37,233 nucleotides of DNA. Origin: Candidatus Poseidoniales archaeon. Lineage in GTDB: Archaea > Thermoplasmatota > Poseidoniia > Poseidoniales > Thalassarchaeaceae. The position numbers were made by a program, and so were the translations under genes. Of the stretch, positions 15,310 to 28,428 are shown one piece after another. The notes under the pieces are model-generated. The model did not search any database. It was not told the DNA's origin and was given only the letters and a program-made list of their open reading frames with translations. The stretch lies in assembly GCA_012959435.1 (NCBI GenBank), contig DUDF01000074.1, forward strand, positions 1 through 37,233, read 5' to 3'. Position 1 is the first letter of the stretch. The number at the start of each line of letters is the position of its first letter.

Positions 15310-16638
15310 ATGACAAGAAAATCGTCAATGGCAATTCTGTTTCTAGTCGTTCTAGTCGATATGATTGGTTTTGGAATCATCATTCCATTCCTAACTTACA
15401 TGGTGGCAGGATTGGCATCTCCTGGTGAGCCTATTGGGCGCTGGGTAGCTGCTTTGATGGCTGCATATGCGGGGGTGATGTTTCTTTTCAGCCCATTTTG
15501 GGGCGCCTTATCAGACCGAATTGGTCGGCGCCCTGTGTTGATGGTTGGGTTGGTTGGCAACTCATTTGCCTTCTTAATTTTTGGACTTTCTAGTTCACTT
15601 TGGATGGCTTTGTTTGCGCGCCTTTTCGCCGGTATGGTGAATGCCAACATCTCTGTCACACGTGCATATATTGGTGATATTTCAGAACCTCACGAAGTTG
15701 CTCGCCGCCAAGGGATACTTGGCGCTGCTTTTGGTGTGGGGTTTTCAGTCGGCCCAGCAATTGGAGGCTTTCTATCTGCACCGGCTGAGTGGACTTGGAC
15801 CACCGCTTTTGTCGACACGATTTTTGAAACTCATCCTTATCTACTTCCTTGTTTAGCCTCAAGCCTTCTTTCATTCGTAGGATTCTTATTTGCGATAACA
15901 AAACTTGAAGAAAGTTTACCCAAGTCGGAACGCCAAATAGTTGAGAAGCGCTCACCAGTTCAAACTCTGAAAACTAATATTACAAATATTGGTAAAATGT
16001 ACAAGAGACCAGTTGTATCTCCTATTCTCTTGTCAATGCTCTTCTTTTGGATTGGTTTCACAATCATGCATGTAGTACTCATTCTTTTCACCATGATGGC
16101 GGTTTCAGAAGGAGGGTTTGGCTTTTCTGAGCAGGATAATGGCTGGATTTTTACCTTTGTTGGATTAATTGGGATAATCACACAGGGGCGTTTGATTGGT
16201 CCATTATCTAGTCGATTTGGCTCTTCATCATTGATGTCTTTCGGATTCCTAATTTGTGGTTTGGGTTTGGCAACTATACCTTATGTCCCACCTCATTTAG
16301 GTTTGCTAGGGTTATTGCCTGTGATGGCTTTTGTTGCATTTGGTAATAGTCTAGTCACACCTTCAAATATGACATTATTGACTCATGTCTCTGGGTCAAA
16401 GGAGCGTGGAATGGTGATGGGTGTGAGTGAGTCACTTCGGGCACTTTCCTCTTTTGCTGGAGTAATAATTGGTGGCTTAGTTTGGGATGTAACAGTCTCT
16501 AGGACGGGATTTTTTGACTTCCATACTGCATTTTTATTCTGTGGTTTATTCAGTTTAATTGCCTGGTTTGTATTCCGATTTTCTAATGCTTTCAGAGCCG
16601 AAGATGAAATATTAGCTGCTGCTGAGGCGGATGCATGA
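15310..16638 (+). CDS. MFS transporter (DHA1/TetA-like efflux family)
   Basis: A 442-aa membrane protein with about twelve hydrophobic helices. It begins with an N-terminal LVDMIGFGIIIPFLTYM helix of the kind seen in TetA/DHA1 drug:proton antiporters. The MFS signature loop between helices 2 and 3 is GALSDRIGRRPVLM, and a helix-4 RLFAGMVNANISVTRAYIGDI and helix-5 GFSVGPAIGGFL segment follow. GGTGAGG (15298-15304) sits five bases before ATG 15310, a good ribosome site. Its last codons overlap the asparaginase gene by 4 bases (ATGA), so the two are translationally coupled. The substrate is unknown; DHA1 members export drugs, sugars or metabolites. Confidence 0.92.
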   Translation: MTRKSSMAILFLVVLVDMIGFGIIIPFLTYMVAGLASPGEPIGRWVAALMAAYAGVMFLFSPFWGALSDRIGRRPVLMVGLVGNSFAFLIFGLSSSLWMALFARLFAGMVNANISVTRAYIGDISEPHEVARRQGILGAAFGVGFSVGPAIGGFLSAPAEWTWTTAFVDTIFETHPYLLPCLASSLLSFVGFLFAITKLEESLPKSERQIVEKRSPVQTLKTNITNIGKMYKRPVVSPILLSMLFFWIGFTIMHVVLILFTMMAVSEGGFGFSEQDNGWIFTFVGLIGIITQGRLIGPLSSRFGSSSLMSFGFLICGLGLATIPYVPPHLGLLGLLPVMAFVAFGNSLVTPSNMTLLTHVSGSKERGMVMGVSESLRALSSFAGVIIGGLVWDVTVSRTGFFDFHTAFLFCGLFSLIAWFVFRFSNAFRAEDEILAAAEADA

Positions 16639-17426
16639 AGGATATTGTTGGTACAATTTCTAGTCCGGCTATTATCTGTCATGGAGGCGCTGGTCACAGT
16701 GCTAAAGACCAACCAGGTGTTGATGCTGCTGTTGAAGCGGGTTGGGATATTTTGCAATCAGGGGGTACAGCGTTGGATGCCACGTTAGCATCAGTAGTGA
16801 TGATGGAAAATGACCCAGCATTGAATGCAGGAACTGGTGGCCGAATAAGATCTGATGGTAGCGTTCAACTTGATGCAGCAGTGATGACAAGTAATGGCCA
16901 ATTTGGGGCAATTACCTGCATTCAACAGACTAAGAACCCAATCCTAGTAGCAGCGAAATTATTGGGTGAAAATGTCAACATTCTAGCCGGTACAGGTGCG
17001 CGGGAATTTGCTGATAAAATTGGGGTTGCAAGAGAAGATGTAGTAGGCTCCTCAAAACCCACAGGAAATGACACAGTTGGCGCAGTTGCACGTGATGAAA
17101 CCGGACTTATTGTGGTAGCATCCTCAACCGGTGGATGCACGGGGATGCCAGTAGGCAGAATCGGAGATGTACCATTAATTGGTGCAGGATTGTGGTGTGA
17201 CGAACGAATTGGAATCGCAGCAACAGGAATCGGTGAACAAATAACTCTCAAGATGTCGTCAGTTAGAATTGCTGATAGAACGGCGGAAGGATACGATATT
17301 GAAAATGTTCTAAATTGGGGGGTTAATCAATATCCATCAGATGTTGAAGTTGGTTTTATCGCACTTGCTACTGAAGGTGTAGGGCTTGGACTAGCAAATA
17401 CCAAAATGCCGTGGTCCTCAAAGTGA
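16635..17426 (+). CDS. Isoaspartyl peptidase / plant-type L-asparaginase (Ntn hydrolase)
   Basis: Cleaves isoaspartyl dipeptides and/or asparagine after autoproteolysis into alpha and beta chains. Typical motifs are the N-terminal ICHGGAGHS, NAGTGG around residue 64-69 with the following SDGSVQLDAAVM, and the self-cleavage site GNDTVGAVARD with nucleophile Thr147. GRIGDVPLIGAG (174-185) then provides the substrate-binding Arg/Asp. At 263 aa it is shorter than the usual 300-320; the linker before Thr147 and the C-terminal part are compact, but no key motif is missing. Its ATG overlaps the MFS stop (ATGA). It fits amino-acid salvage in a peptide-degrading cell. Confidence 0.92.
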   Translation: MKDIVGTISSPAIICHGGAGHSAKDQPGVDAAVEAGWDILQSGGTALDATLASVVMMENDPALNAGTGGRIRSDGSVQLDAAVMTSNGQFGAITCIQQTKNPILVAAKLLGENVNILAGTGAREFADKIGVAREDVVGSSKPTGNDTVGAVARDETGLIVVASSTGGCTGMPVGRIGDVPLIGAGLWCDERIGIAATGIGEQITLKMSSVRIADRTAEGYDIENVLNWGVNQYPSDVEVGFIALATEGVGLGLANTKMPWSSK

Positions 17427-17493
17427 TGAATAAACCAATTTTCTTGTCCAACCTCCGTTTGCTATTTACGGCTCCCATGTTTTAGGTACTCTC

Positions 17494-20400
17494 ATGCGTG
17501 GGGGCGCGAGTGAGATGACGGGCGCGCGAGTCTATGCTAAATTGCTAGTATTTTCTATGATTTTAGCATCTTTCACGGCTTTTGCCCCTACTGCAAGCGC
17601 TGTAGTTTCGGGTGATTTGGCTATAATTTCTGGGATTGAGCCTATTGCAGGGGCAACTTATGACCGAGACACCTCATTTATCACCCCAAAAGTGCAAATA
17701 AAGAATGATATGTTTTCCTCACATTCCTCACGACAGATAAATTGGCAAATTTGTTCTGGAGACCATACATCTCTTATTGGGTGCCCTGGGAGTCCGAATG
17801 GAGGTTTTACTAGCACGGGATCAATATCTGGTTTTCAAGTGATTAATCTTTCATTCTCTAATTTTTATCAGCCATCTTTTACTGGTGTCCATACAATCTT
17901 TTTCATGTTTGCAGAGAATGATGCGGATTCATCTGATGATATGATTTCTTACACATTTAATGTCCAATCTCCACTTAGAGATATTTCATTGAATCAAATC
18001 AATTTTGATGAAACTAAAGTTTACAATAGTAATACTTCTTATCCAATTACCAGCGAATTTTATCGCCGCTCATGGCAATCTGGAGATAACGCAACCTTTG
18101 GTTGGGAATTGTATAATGAAAAAATATATGTTGACTCAATTTCTTCCGGAGGACTTCACTCATGCGCAATATTAGATGAGGGTTCACTTGAGTGCTGGGG
18201 CAAGAATAATTTTGGTCAATTAGGATTGGGGAATACTGGGACTCAAAACAGTCCCGTTACGCTTTCTCTTGGGGAAGGGAGGACAGCCACAAGCATTGCT
18301 GCAGGTGGTAATCATTCCTGTGCAATTTTAGATGATTCATCTGTAAAGTGCTGGGGTGGCAATAATAACGGTCAACTCGGTATTGGGAACAATGTAATGC
18401 AAACCTCTCCAAAAGGTGTTTCATTCGGAGTCAGAACAGCTGATGCAATTGCAAGTGGTGACACTCACTCATGTGCGATCTTAGATAATGGTTCAGTAAG
18501 TTGCTGGGGTAGGAATATTGAAGGTCAACTTGGATTTGGTAATTTCACAAGCCGAAATACTCCCTTGTGGGTAAATCTCTCTGAAAATCACACTGCTACA
18601 CAAATAACAACTGGCTATCGTCATACCTGTTCAATTATTGATAATGGTTCAGTGAGTTGTTGGGGATGGAATCTACACGGTCAATTGGGTTTAGGTATCC
18701 CTGATATTTGGGTAAACACCCCTTTATGGGTAGATATTGGAGTAGGTAGAACTGCTACTTCCATTTCTGCTGGTTTAGCCCATACTTGTGCTATTCTGGA
18801 TGATGAAAGTGTGAAATGTTGGGGGTTGAATGATGATGGCCAATTAGGTTTAGGCCATTATAATAGTGAAAACATCCCAATTTCTGTTGTATTATTTGAA
18901 AATCAAACAGCTTCTTCAATCAATGTTGGAAATACTCATTCTTGCGTAATAACTAATTTTGGTGCACTGAATTGTTGGGGTTCTAATGAAGAAGGACAAC
19001 TGGGTACAGGTGATCTAATCTCAAACCATTCTTCACAAAATATCACAATCAATCTTCCTAGTCAAATTGATTCTGTTCAACTAGGTGGGAGCCACACTTG
19101 TGTGGTGTTGCAGAATAAAGTGATGAGTTGTACAGGGCGGAATCAAGAGGGCCAACTAGGCATCGGGATTTTCACTCAACAAGTTACATATTCGTCGATT
19201 GATTTCGGAGGTGGGCGTTCAATTGTAGTCACGGCACAGCAAACATCACTTCCCCCTCCTGCAACAGACCAACACTGGACGGCTGCTCTTCCAAATATCA
19301 TGGCTCCTTACCCTGGTAGATTTGTACTTCGGGCTGGATTAATTACATCAGATGCTGACATGAATGATTGGAATAATATGGGTACAATGATGATATATTT
19401 CAATGATGATACTGATGTATGGATTGAAAGTATTGAGCCTGCTAGGGGCTCTGGGCTAATTGTTCAGGCCGGAAATCAAAACAACACACTATATCCACTA
19501 GGTGAAAATTCGATCAAAGTAAATGTTGGCAACATCGGGTCGATGTACGTTAATACTTCATTTACACTGAGTATTTTTGATATGAATGGCACTTTACTTG
19601 ATGGGCCAAATCCTTGTGATGTAGAGATGGACCCTCAAGAATCAGCATCATGTATCTTCTCAATGCCAGTTGTTGGAGACTTAGTTCTCCGTGCGCAATT
19701 CCCGGTGGGGATTGATGAATTAGATGTGAACCCATCTGATAATTGGTATGAGGTAGAAGTTAGTAGTCGCCATAGACCAGCTTACCCGACAATCAGTTAT
19801 CCACCAGAAGGTGCGAGATTTGATAGTGGCGATTCAATTTTATTTATCGGTCAAGTGAGTCAATATTCAGCAATGCCAATGAATTTCACTTGGCGTTTGA
19901 ATTATGAAGAGGTCATCGGTTACGGGCAAATAATCAATGCGAGTTTACCAATGGGTGAATGGTTAGTAACACTGACAACAAGAGATGCTCAAGGACAAGT
20001 AGAGACTGGAATTAGGAATGTAAGAATACAGAACCGAATTTCTATGGCTTATGCTCCATGGGTTATTGGTGGTGAATCTGTCTTAGACGAACAAGTCAAC
20101 TATGTGTTCAATGAACCAGAATATCCGCCTTCTGGTTTTGATTACACTATGGTAAGAGAGGCCGGTCTCTCAACATTGAGAATAATTGATTTTGACATCG
20201 AACCAGCTCTAGCTACTGTGACAGATCCAGGGATAGTATTCACAGAGTCATGGATTTCACTTACGGGGATGATTCCCGATGGTTTGGATCGTGAATCAAT
20301 TCAACTCTTTAGAATGGAATCCAAGACAACAACTGCAATCAGCGAGTTACTTTTCCCTTCGATGTATGAAATCAATAGTGATAATGACACTTTACATATT

Positions 20401-21480
20401 TATGATTCAGATTATACCAATGGCATATACTTAATCGCAGGAGATTTGATTTCAGCAAATGTTGGCCTCGAAAATCTCTCAAGTATACAACTTCCAGGTG
20501 GTGCCCTAAGAGTTGAATGGGAGCCAACAGGTGATTTAGACAATCCATATTTTGGTGGCTGGCGGGTTTACCGAAGATTATCATTCCCATTCTTTTGGCC
20601 ATTTGAGAACAACTCACAGTTTCAGTCAGTAATCGGGACCGAAGTATCTGATATTGAGCCACATGGTACTTTTTGGGTTGACCCTGCCCCTCTCCCAGAT
20701 GGTTCTTGCGTATCTTATCTAGTAATGGCAATTGATAGACAAGGTGTCCCAGATTATTCTCACGGTGGTGCGGTAGGGTGGAATGGTAATTCAGTAGAAT
20801 GGCAGTGTGGGGATGCAACTCCACCACATATAGAGGTGCAAAATATGGCTCATGTTGTATCTTTCAATAATAGTTCAGGACAGAATATCCATCATGTTGA
20901 TATTTCTTGGACATGGCCAGAATATGGCGATGAGGATAATATCACTTGGCAGTTATATCGTGTTGACCTAATTCCTTCTGATTTGACTTGGATTGAACCA
21001 ATTGAGATAGATATGTGGGGCGAACCAGGAACTGTTGGCTCATTCCATCAAAAAGAGGACCGATTCCGAGATGGAATTGAGAAACAACATATTTATCATT
21101 ATATTCTAGTGCCAACAGATGATGTAGGGAATATTGATTATTCTCCACTTCAGGGCAATATTGAAACAGTTGATGTAGGTAATCAATTTTGGGATCATAA
21201 TAGTGATTTAATTCCTCCGCCTCCACTCGAAAACCCACCGCCATACGGAGTTGAATGGTTTGGTGAAGTGTTAGATTACTGGGGTATTGGAGTCTTTAGA
21301 ACAAGTGCGATGATGGCGTTCGCAATTCTTCTTCTTAACATAGTGATGATTCCAGTCATCATCAATCAAACTCGAGGAGTCCGCCGCCGAGTAAAACGAG
21401 ATAAGAAAAAGCATCAAATACGCCAAGAAATGTTGGATGCCGAGGATATGGCGGATGACCTTGAAGATGTCTTCAATTAA
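17494..21480 (+). CDS. Secreted RCC1-repeat beta-propeller protein with C-terminal membrane anchor
   Basis: The product is 1328 aa from ATG 17494; ATG 17515 is an equally plausible start seven codons later. The signal peptide core is KLLVFSMILASFTAFAPTASA. Residues about 212-573 contain seven RCC1-like repeats, each with an H[ST]C...(C)WG...GQLG.G pattern (e.g. HSCAILDEGSLECWG, then GQLGLGN). Seven repeats make one complete seven-bladed propeller. Each blade has two cysteines, which suggests disulfides outside the cell. Downstream are beta-sandwich/FN3-like regions, a proline-rich juxtamembrane stretch (IPPPPLENPPPYG), one helix (about 1264-1288) and a basic cytoplasmic tail. Function is unknown; extracellular RCC1 domains usually bind proteins or carbohydrate. 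Confidence 0.87.
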   Translation: MRGGASEMTGARVYAKLLVFSMILASFTAFAPTASAVVSGDLAIISGIEPIAGATYDRDTSFITPKVQIKNDMFSSHSSRQINWQICSGDHTSLIGCPGSPNGGFTSTGSISGFQVINLSFSNFYQPSFTGVHTIFFMFAENDADSSDDMISYTFNVQSPLRDISLNQINFDETKVYNSNTSYPITSEFYRRSWQSGDNATFGWELYNEKIYVDSISSGGLHSCAILDEGSLECWGKNNFGQLGLGNTGTQNSPVTLSLGEGRTATSIAAGGNHSCAILDDSSVKCWGGNNNGQLGIGNNVMQTSPKGVSFGVRTADAIASGDTHSCAILDNGSVSCWGRNIEGQLGFGNFTSRNTPLWVNLSENHTATQITTGYRHTCSIIDNGSVSCWGWNLHGQLGLGIPDIWVNTPLWVDIGVGRTATSISAGLAHTCAILDDESVKCWGLNDDGQLGLGHYNSENIPISVVLFENQTASSINVGNTHSCVITNFGALNCWGSNEEGQLGTGDLISNHSSQNITINLPSQIDSVQLGGSHTCVVLQNKVMSCTGRNQEGQLGIGIFTQQVTYSSIDFGGGRSIVVTAQQTSLPPPATDQHWTAALPNIMAPYPGRFVLRAGLITSDADMNDWNNMGTMMIYFNDDTDVWIESIEPARGSGLIVQAGNQNNTLYPLGENSIKVNVGNIGSMYVNTSFTLSIFDMNGTLLDGPNPCDVEMDPQESASCIFSMPVVGDLVLRAQFPVGIDELDVNPSDNWYEVEVSSRHRPAYPTISYPPEGARFDSGDSILFIGQVSQYSAMPMNFTWRLNYEEVIGYGQIINASLPMGEWLVTLTTRDAQGQVETGIRNVRIQNRISMAYAPWVIGGESVLDEQVNYVFNEPEYPPSGFDYTMVREAGLSTLRIIDFDIEPALATVTDPGIVFTESWISLTGMIPDGLDRESIQLFRMESKTTTAISELLFPSMYEINSDNDTLHIYDSDYTNGIYLIAGDLISANVGLENLSSIQLPGGALRVEWEPTGDLDNPYFGGWRVYRRLSFPFFWPFENNSQFQSVIGTEVSDIEPHGTFWVDPAPLPDGSCVSYLVMAIDRQGVPDYSHGGAVGWNGNSVEWQCGDATPPHIEVQNMAHVVSFNNSSGQNIHHVDISWTWPEYGDEDNITWQLYRVDLIPSDLTWIEPIEIDMWGEPGTVGSFHQKEDRFRDGIEKQHIYHYILVPTDDVGNIDYSPLQGNIETVDVGNQFWDHNSDLIPPPPLENPPPYGVEWFGEVLDYWGIGVFRTSAMMAFAILLLNIVMIPVIINQTRGVRRRVKRDKKKHQIRQEMLDAEDMADDLEDVFN

Positions 21481-21542
21481 ATAATTTAGAATAATATCAA
21501 ACAAGAATGATAATTTCTAATCTTTCGTTGAGTAGACATTAA

Positions 21543-21628
21543 TGGCGCGACGTGGGAGATTCGAACTCCCGCGGGTAAACCCACCGGATTAGCAATCCGG
21601 CGCGATGGCCAGGCTATGCGAACGTCGC
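21543..21628 (-). tRNA. tRNA-Ser (anticodon GCT), CCA encoded
   Basis: On the minus strand, acceptor GCGACGT pairs with ACGTCGC. The anticodon arm is CCGGA-TTGCTAA-TCCGG with anticodon GCT, reading AGC/AGT serine codons. A long variable arm (TGGGTTTACCCGC) as expected for tRNA-Ser is followed by the T-arm GGGAG-TTCGAAT-CTCCC. The discriminator is G, as in serine tRNAs, and CCA is encoded in the DNA at 21543-21545. It lies 54 bases downstream of gyrA on the same strand. A TATA-like GCTTAAG (minus strand, 21656-21662) about 30 bases upstream suggests its own promoter. No intron is seen. Confidence 0.95.
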
Positions 21629-21655
21629 AACGGGACTGCCGACCTGCCAATCCGT

Positions 21656-21662
21656 CTTAAGC
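21656..21662 (-). promoter_or_regulatory. TATA-like element for tRNA-Ser
   Basis: GCTTAAG on the minus strand, centred about 31 bases before the tRNA 5' end, sits in the short gap between gyrA and the tRNA. Position fits an archaeal promoter; the match to consensus is modest. Confidence 0.3.
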
Positions 21663-21682
21663 CGAACGGAGGTAATGGCGAA

Positions 21683-26409
<4,727 letters not shown>

Positions 26410-26554
26410 ACCCGCCGCTATTCAGTTCATAAACCCTCCCCTCAAAATATACCAAATATGGCGTTTCTAAACTGCTCAAAATTACCCATTTTCTAAACAT
26501 TTTTCTCCCAAAATAGGGTCCGCGAGCCAGGGTTCAAAATATTTCCCAAACAGT

Positions 26555-27379
26555 ATGGTTAAACAGAGGGCTTTAGTGGCGGCCATAATGGCCCTTCCGC
26601 TCGTATGTATTGTACTCGGTGGAAACACAGTTCAAGAGGTGTTGAAGCAGGCAGAACAAGCAACTGCAGAAGGGGGTGAATTGATTGAAGTCCGCTTCGA
26701 TAAATTGTATGTTGAACCAGTCAATGTTACCGTTCAGAATGTCGATGGTGTTGACGAAACTTCGACCGAATATGTTGCTAGAGAAATTAGTGCTGTTAAA
26801 GTTGATGAAGCGATTAAACAGTTGAAAAAGGGTATTGATAAACCAGTTCTTTTCACTTGCCGATCAAAGTCCGAAGGGGGTCAATTCCCAGATGACGAAG
26901 AAGCAAGAATTGGTGTACTTGAACAGGCAATTGTTAGCGGTGTTTCTTGGATTGACATTGAAATTGGTATTGAGCCAAAAGCACGTGCGTCCTTAGTAGC
27001 AGCTGCTAAAGAATCAGGGGCGACTGTGGTTGCTTCCTATCACGACCTAGAATCTACTCCATCACCAGAAGAAATTGTTGAGCAATGTGAAGCAAATAGT
27101 GATGCAGGAGATATCATCAAACTCTGCTATCATACAAGGCATCATGACGATGCTCTTAGTATCTTTGAGGCAGGTTGGAAACTGCGTAATTCTAGCAATT
27201 CGTATTCACTCATGGGTCAAGGTATTGGTGGTGATTGGCCTAGGCTTCACGGCCCCCTTATTGGGCAAAATATGGTGTTCACAACCTTAGGGCGCGGTTT
27301 TTCACTTGCAGATAAAGGTCTGATAAATGTGCGCGACCTCATGATTGCTTGGGAAATGCTTGGGCATTCAAGTGAATAA
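26555..27379 (+). CDS. aroD: 3-dehydroquinate dehydratase, type I
   Basis: Third step of the shikimate pathway: dehydrates 3-dehydroquinate to 3-dehydroshikimate through a Schiff base. Seen are Glu45 in IEVRFD, FTCRSKSEGG, the catalytic His163 in SYHD and Schiff-base Lys189 in DIIKLCY. The C-terminal GQGIGGDWPRLHGP...TTLG substrate loop is also present. Length (274 aa) is above the usual 220-250. About 25 residues (YVEPVNVTVQNVDGVDETST) are inserted after EVRFD, and the N-terminus has about 11 extra residues before the conserved strand. ATG 26588 (Met12) is an alternative start that would remove those. No other aromatic-pathway gene is in the window. It is divergent from gyrB across a 200-base AT-rich gap. 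Confidence 0.92.
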   Translation: MVKQRALVAAIMALPLVCIVLGGNTVQEVLKQAEQATAEGGELIEVRFDKLYVEPVNVTVQNVDGVDETSTEYVAREISAVKVDEAIKQLKKGIDKPVLFTCRSKSEGGQFPDDEEARIGVLEQAIVSGVSWIDIEIGIEPKARASLVAAAKESGATVVASYHDLESTPSPEEIVEQCEANSDAGDIIKLCYHTRHHDDALSIFEAGWKLRNSSNSYSLMGQGIGGDWPRLHGPLIGQNMVFTTLGRGFSLADKGLINVRDLMIAWEMLGHSSE

Positions 27380-27424
27380 TACCACTGTTCCTTAACCTGA
27401 ATTTAGTCAATAAATCTGGTTGTT

Positions 27425-28420
27425 TTAATTAACTGGAGGTGGTGGCTTAGTAGCCTCGGTTTCTAGCATTGGCATCAAATCAACACCTTGGTGTCCTTCA
27501 CTACCGGGACCTACACCTGCTCGTTGATATTTGGTATGCATTATTATTGGAGCTGCAATAAGCATAACAAATAATCCACCACAAAATAATGCGACGGTGT
27601 AATTTGGTAGAGTAAATCTTTCTTCAGTCATGATGGTGATATCAACAGAAAAATTTCGATGTGGGGCTGGAGTATCACTATCTCGCATATTGTCCCAGCC
27701 GTCTACAATTAGGTACATCCATTGAGTTTCACAATCACTATCACCGGACATGAAGAAGGGACATGAAATGTCGTCATTGTCTAGGCTAACTGCAAAATCA
27801 GTTGCCTTTTCACCCTCATAAGCATGAATATCTCTGTAAGGCATCCAAGAAGATATGTCTCTCCACTCAGGGGGTATCATGTTGAGCATGTCGCGATTCT
27901 CCCATGCTCGCATTGAGTAATCATTCCGATATAAATCCCAATCGTATTTTTTGATTAGATAGAAATCAACCATTGGTGCATCAAGGTAATTACTAGAATT
28001 TTCTGAATGGGTTACAACACAAAATGTGTAACGATAACCAGAAGTTAGGTTGAGTCGCAATCCAGATGCGGTATCATTTTTCACCTCAAATGATGTGTGG
28101 AAATCGCTACGGAGTGCTTTCAATGGGCTGTTGTTGTAAATATTATCACCAAAACTGCCTCCCCACATTGAGTCTTCTATCATTATGCGCTCATCATCAT
28201 TTTCCCAATCAACATCATCTGAAGCCCCAGTTAGATTGAAACTACTGATTTCCTGATGCCATTTGCCAGATTGTTGTGAGTCGTAAGTACAGTTAGATGC
28301 GGCTTCAACTTCTGAAATAGGAAATACGCTTGGTAAAGATAGTACAATCGGGGTGATAATCAGCAAGAATAACATCAGCGAGAGGTTTTTTCTCACTAAA
28401 TTAGGTCGCTTTTGATACAT
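27425..28420 (-). CDS. Secreted single-anchor membrane protein, partner of the upstream metallopeptidase
   Basis: The product is 331 aa from ATG 28420. GGTGA (minus strand, 28429-28433) lies 8 bases upstream and overlaps the TGA stop of the preceding gene. An in-frame GTG at 28432 is the alternative start. A signal peptide (KNLSLMLFLLIITPIVLSLP) is followed by an extracellular domain of about 225 residues. It has clustered aromatic/acidic residues, several N-glycosylation sequons, and cysteine pairs such as CPFFMSGDSDC. Then come a membrane helix (about 268-290, VALFCGGLFVMLIAAPIIM) and a short cytoplasmic tail ending KPPPPVN. No known domain was recognised; the extracellular part may be a beta-sandwich of the pre-peptidase C-terminal kind. 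Overlap with the metallopeptidase gene implies coordinated expression. Confidence 0.8.
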   Translation of the reverse strand: MYQKRPNLVRKNLSLMLFLLIITPIVLSLPSVFPISEVEAASNCTYDSQQSGKWHQEISSFNLTGASDDVDWENDDERIMIEDSMWGGSFGDNIYNNSPLKALRSDFHTSFEVKNDTASGLRLNLTSGYRYTFCVVTHSENSSNYLDAPMVDFYLIKKYDWDLYRNDYSMRAWENRDMLNMIPPEWRDISSWMPYRDIHAYEGEKATDFAVSLDNDDISCPFFMSGDSDCETQWMYLIVDGWDNMRDSDTPAPHRNFSVDITIMTEERFTLPNYTVALFCGGLFVMLIAAPIIMHTKYQRAGVGPGSEGHQGVDLMPMLETEATKPPPPVN

Positions 28421-28428
28421 CGCAATGG

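Noticed and set aside
20372-20827. A 151-aa minus-strand ORF inside the RCC1-repeat gene
   Set aside because: Composition rich in His/Leu/Tyr is typical of an antisense frame, and the plus-strand gene is continuous through it.
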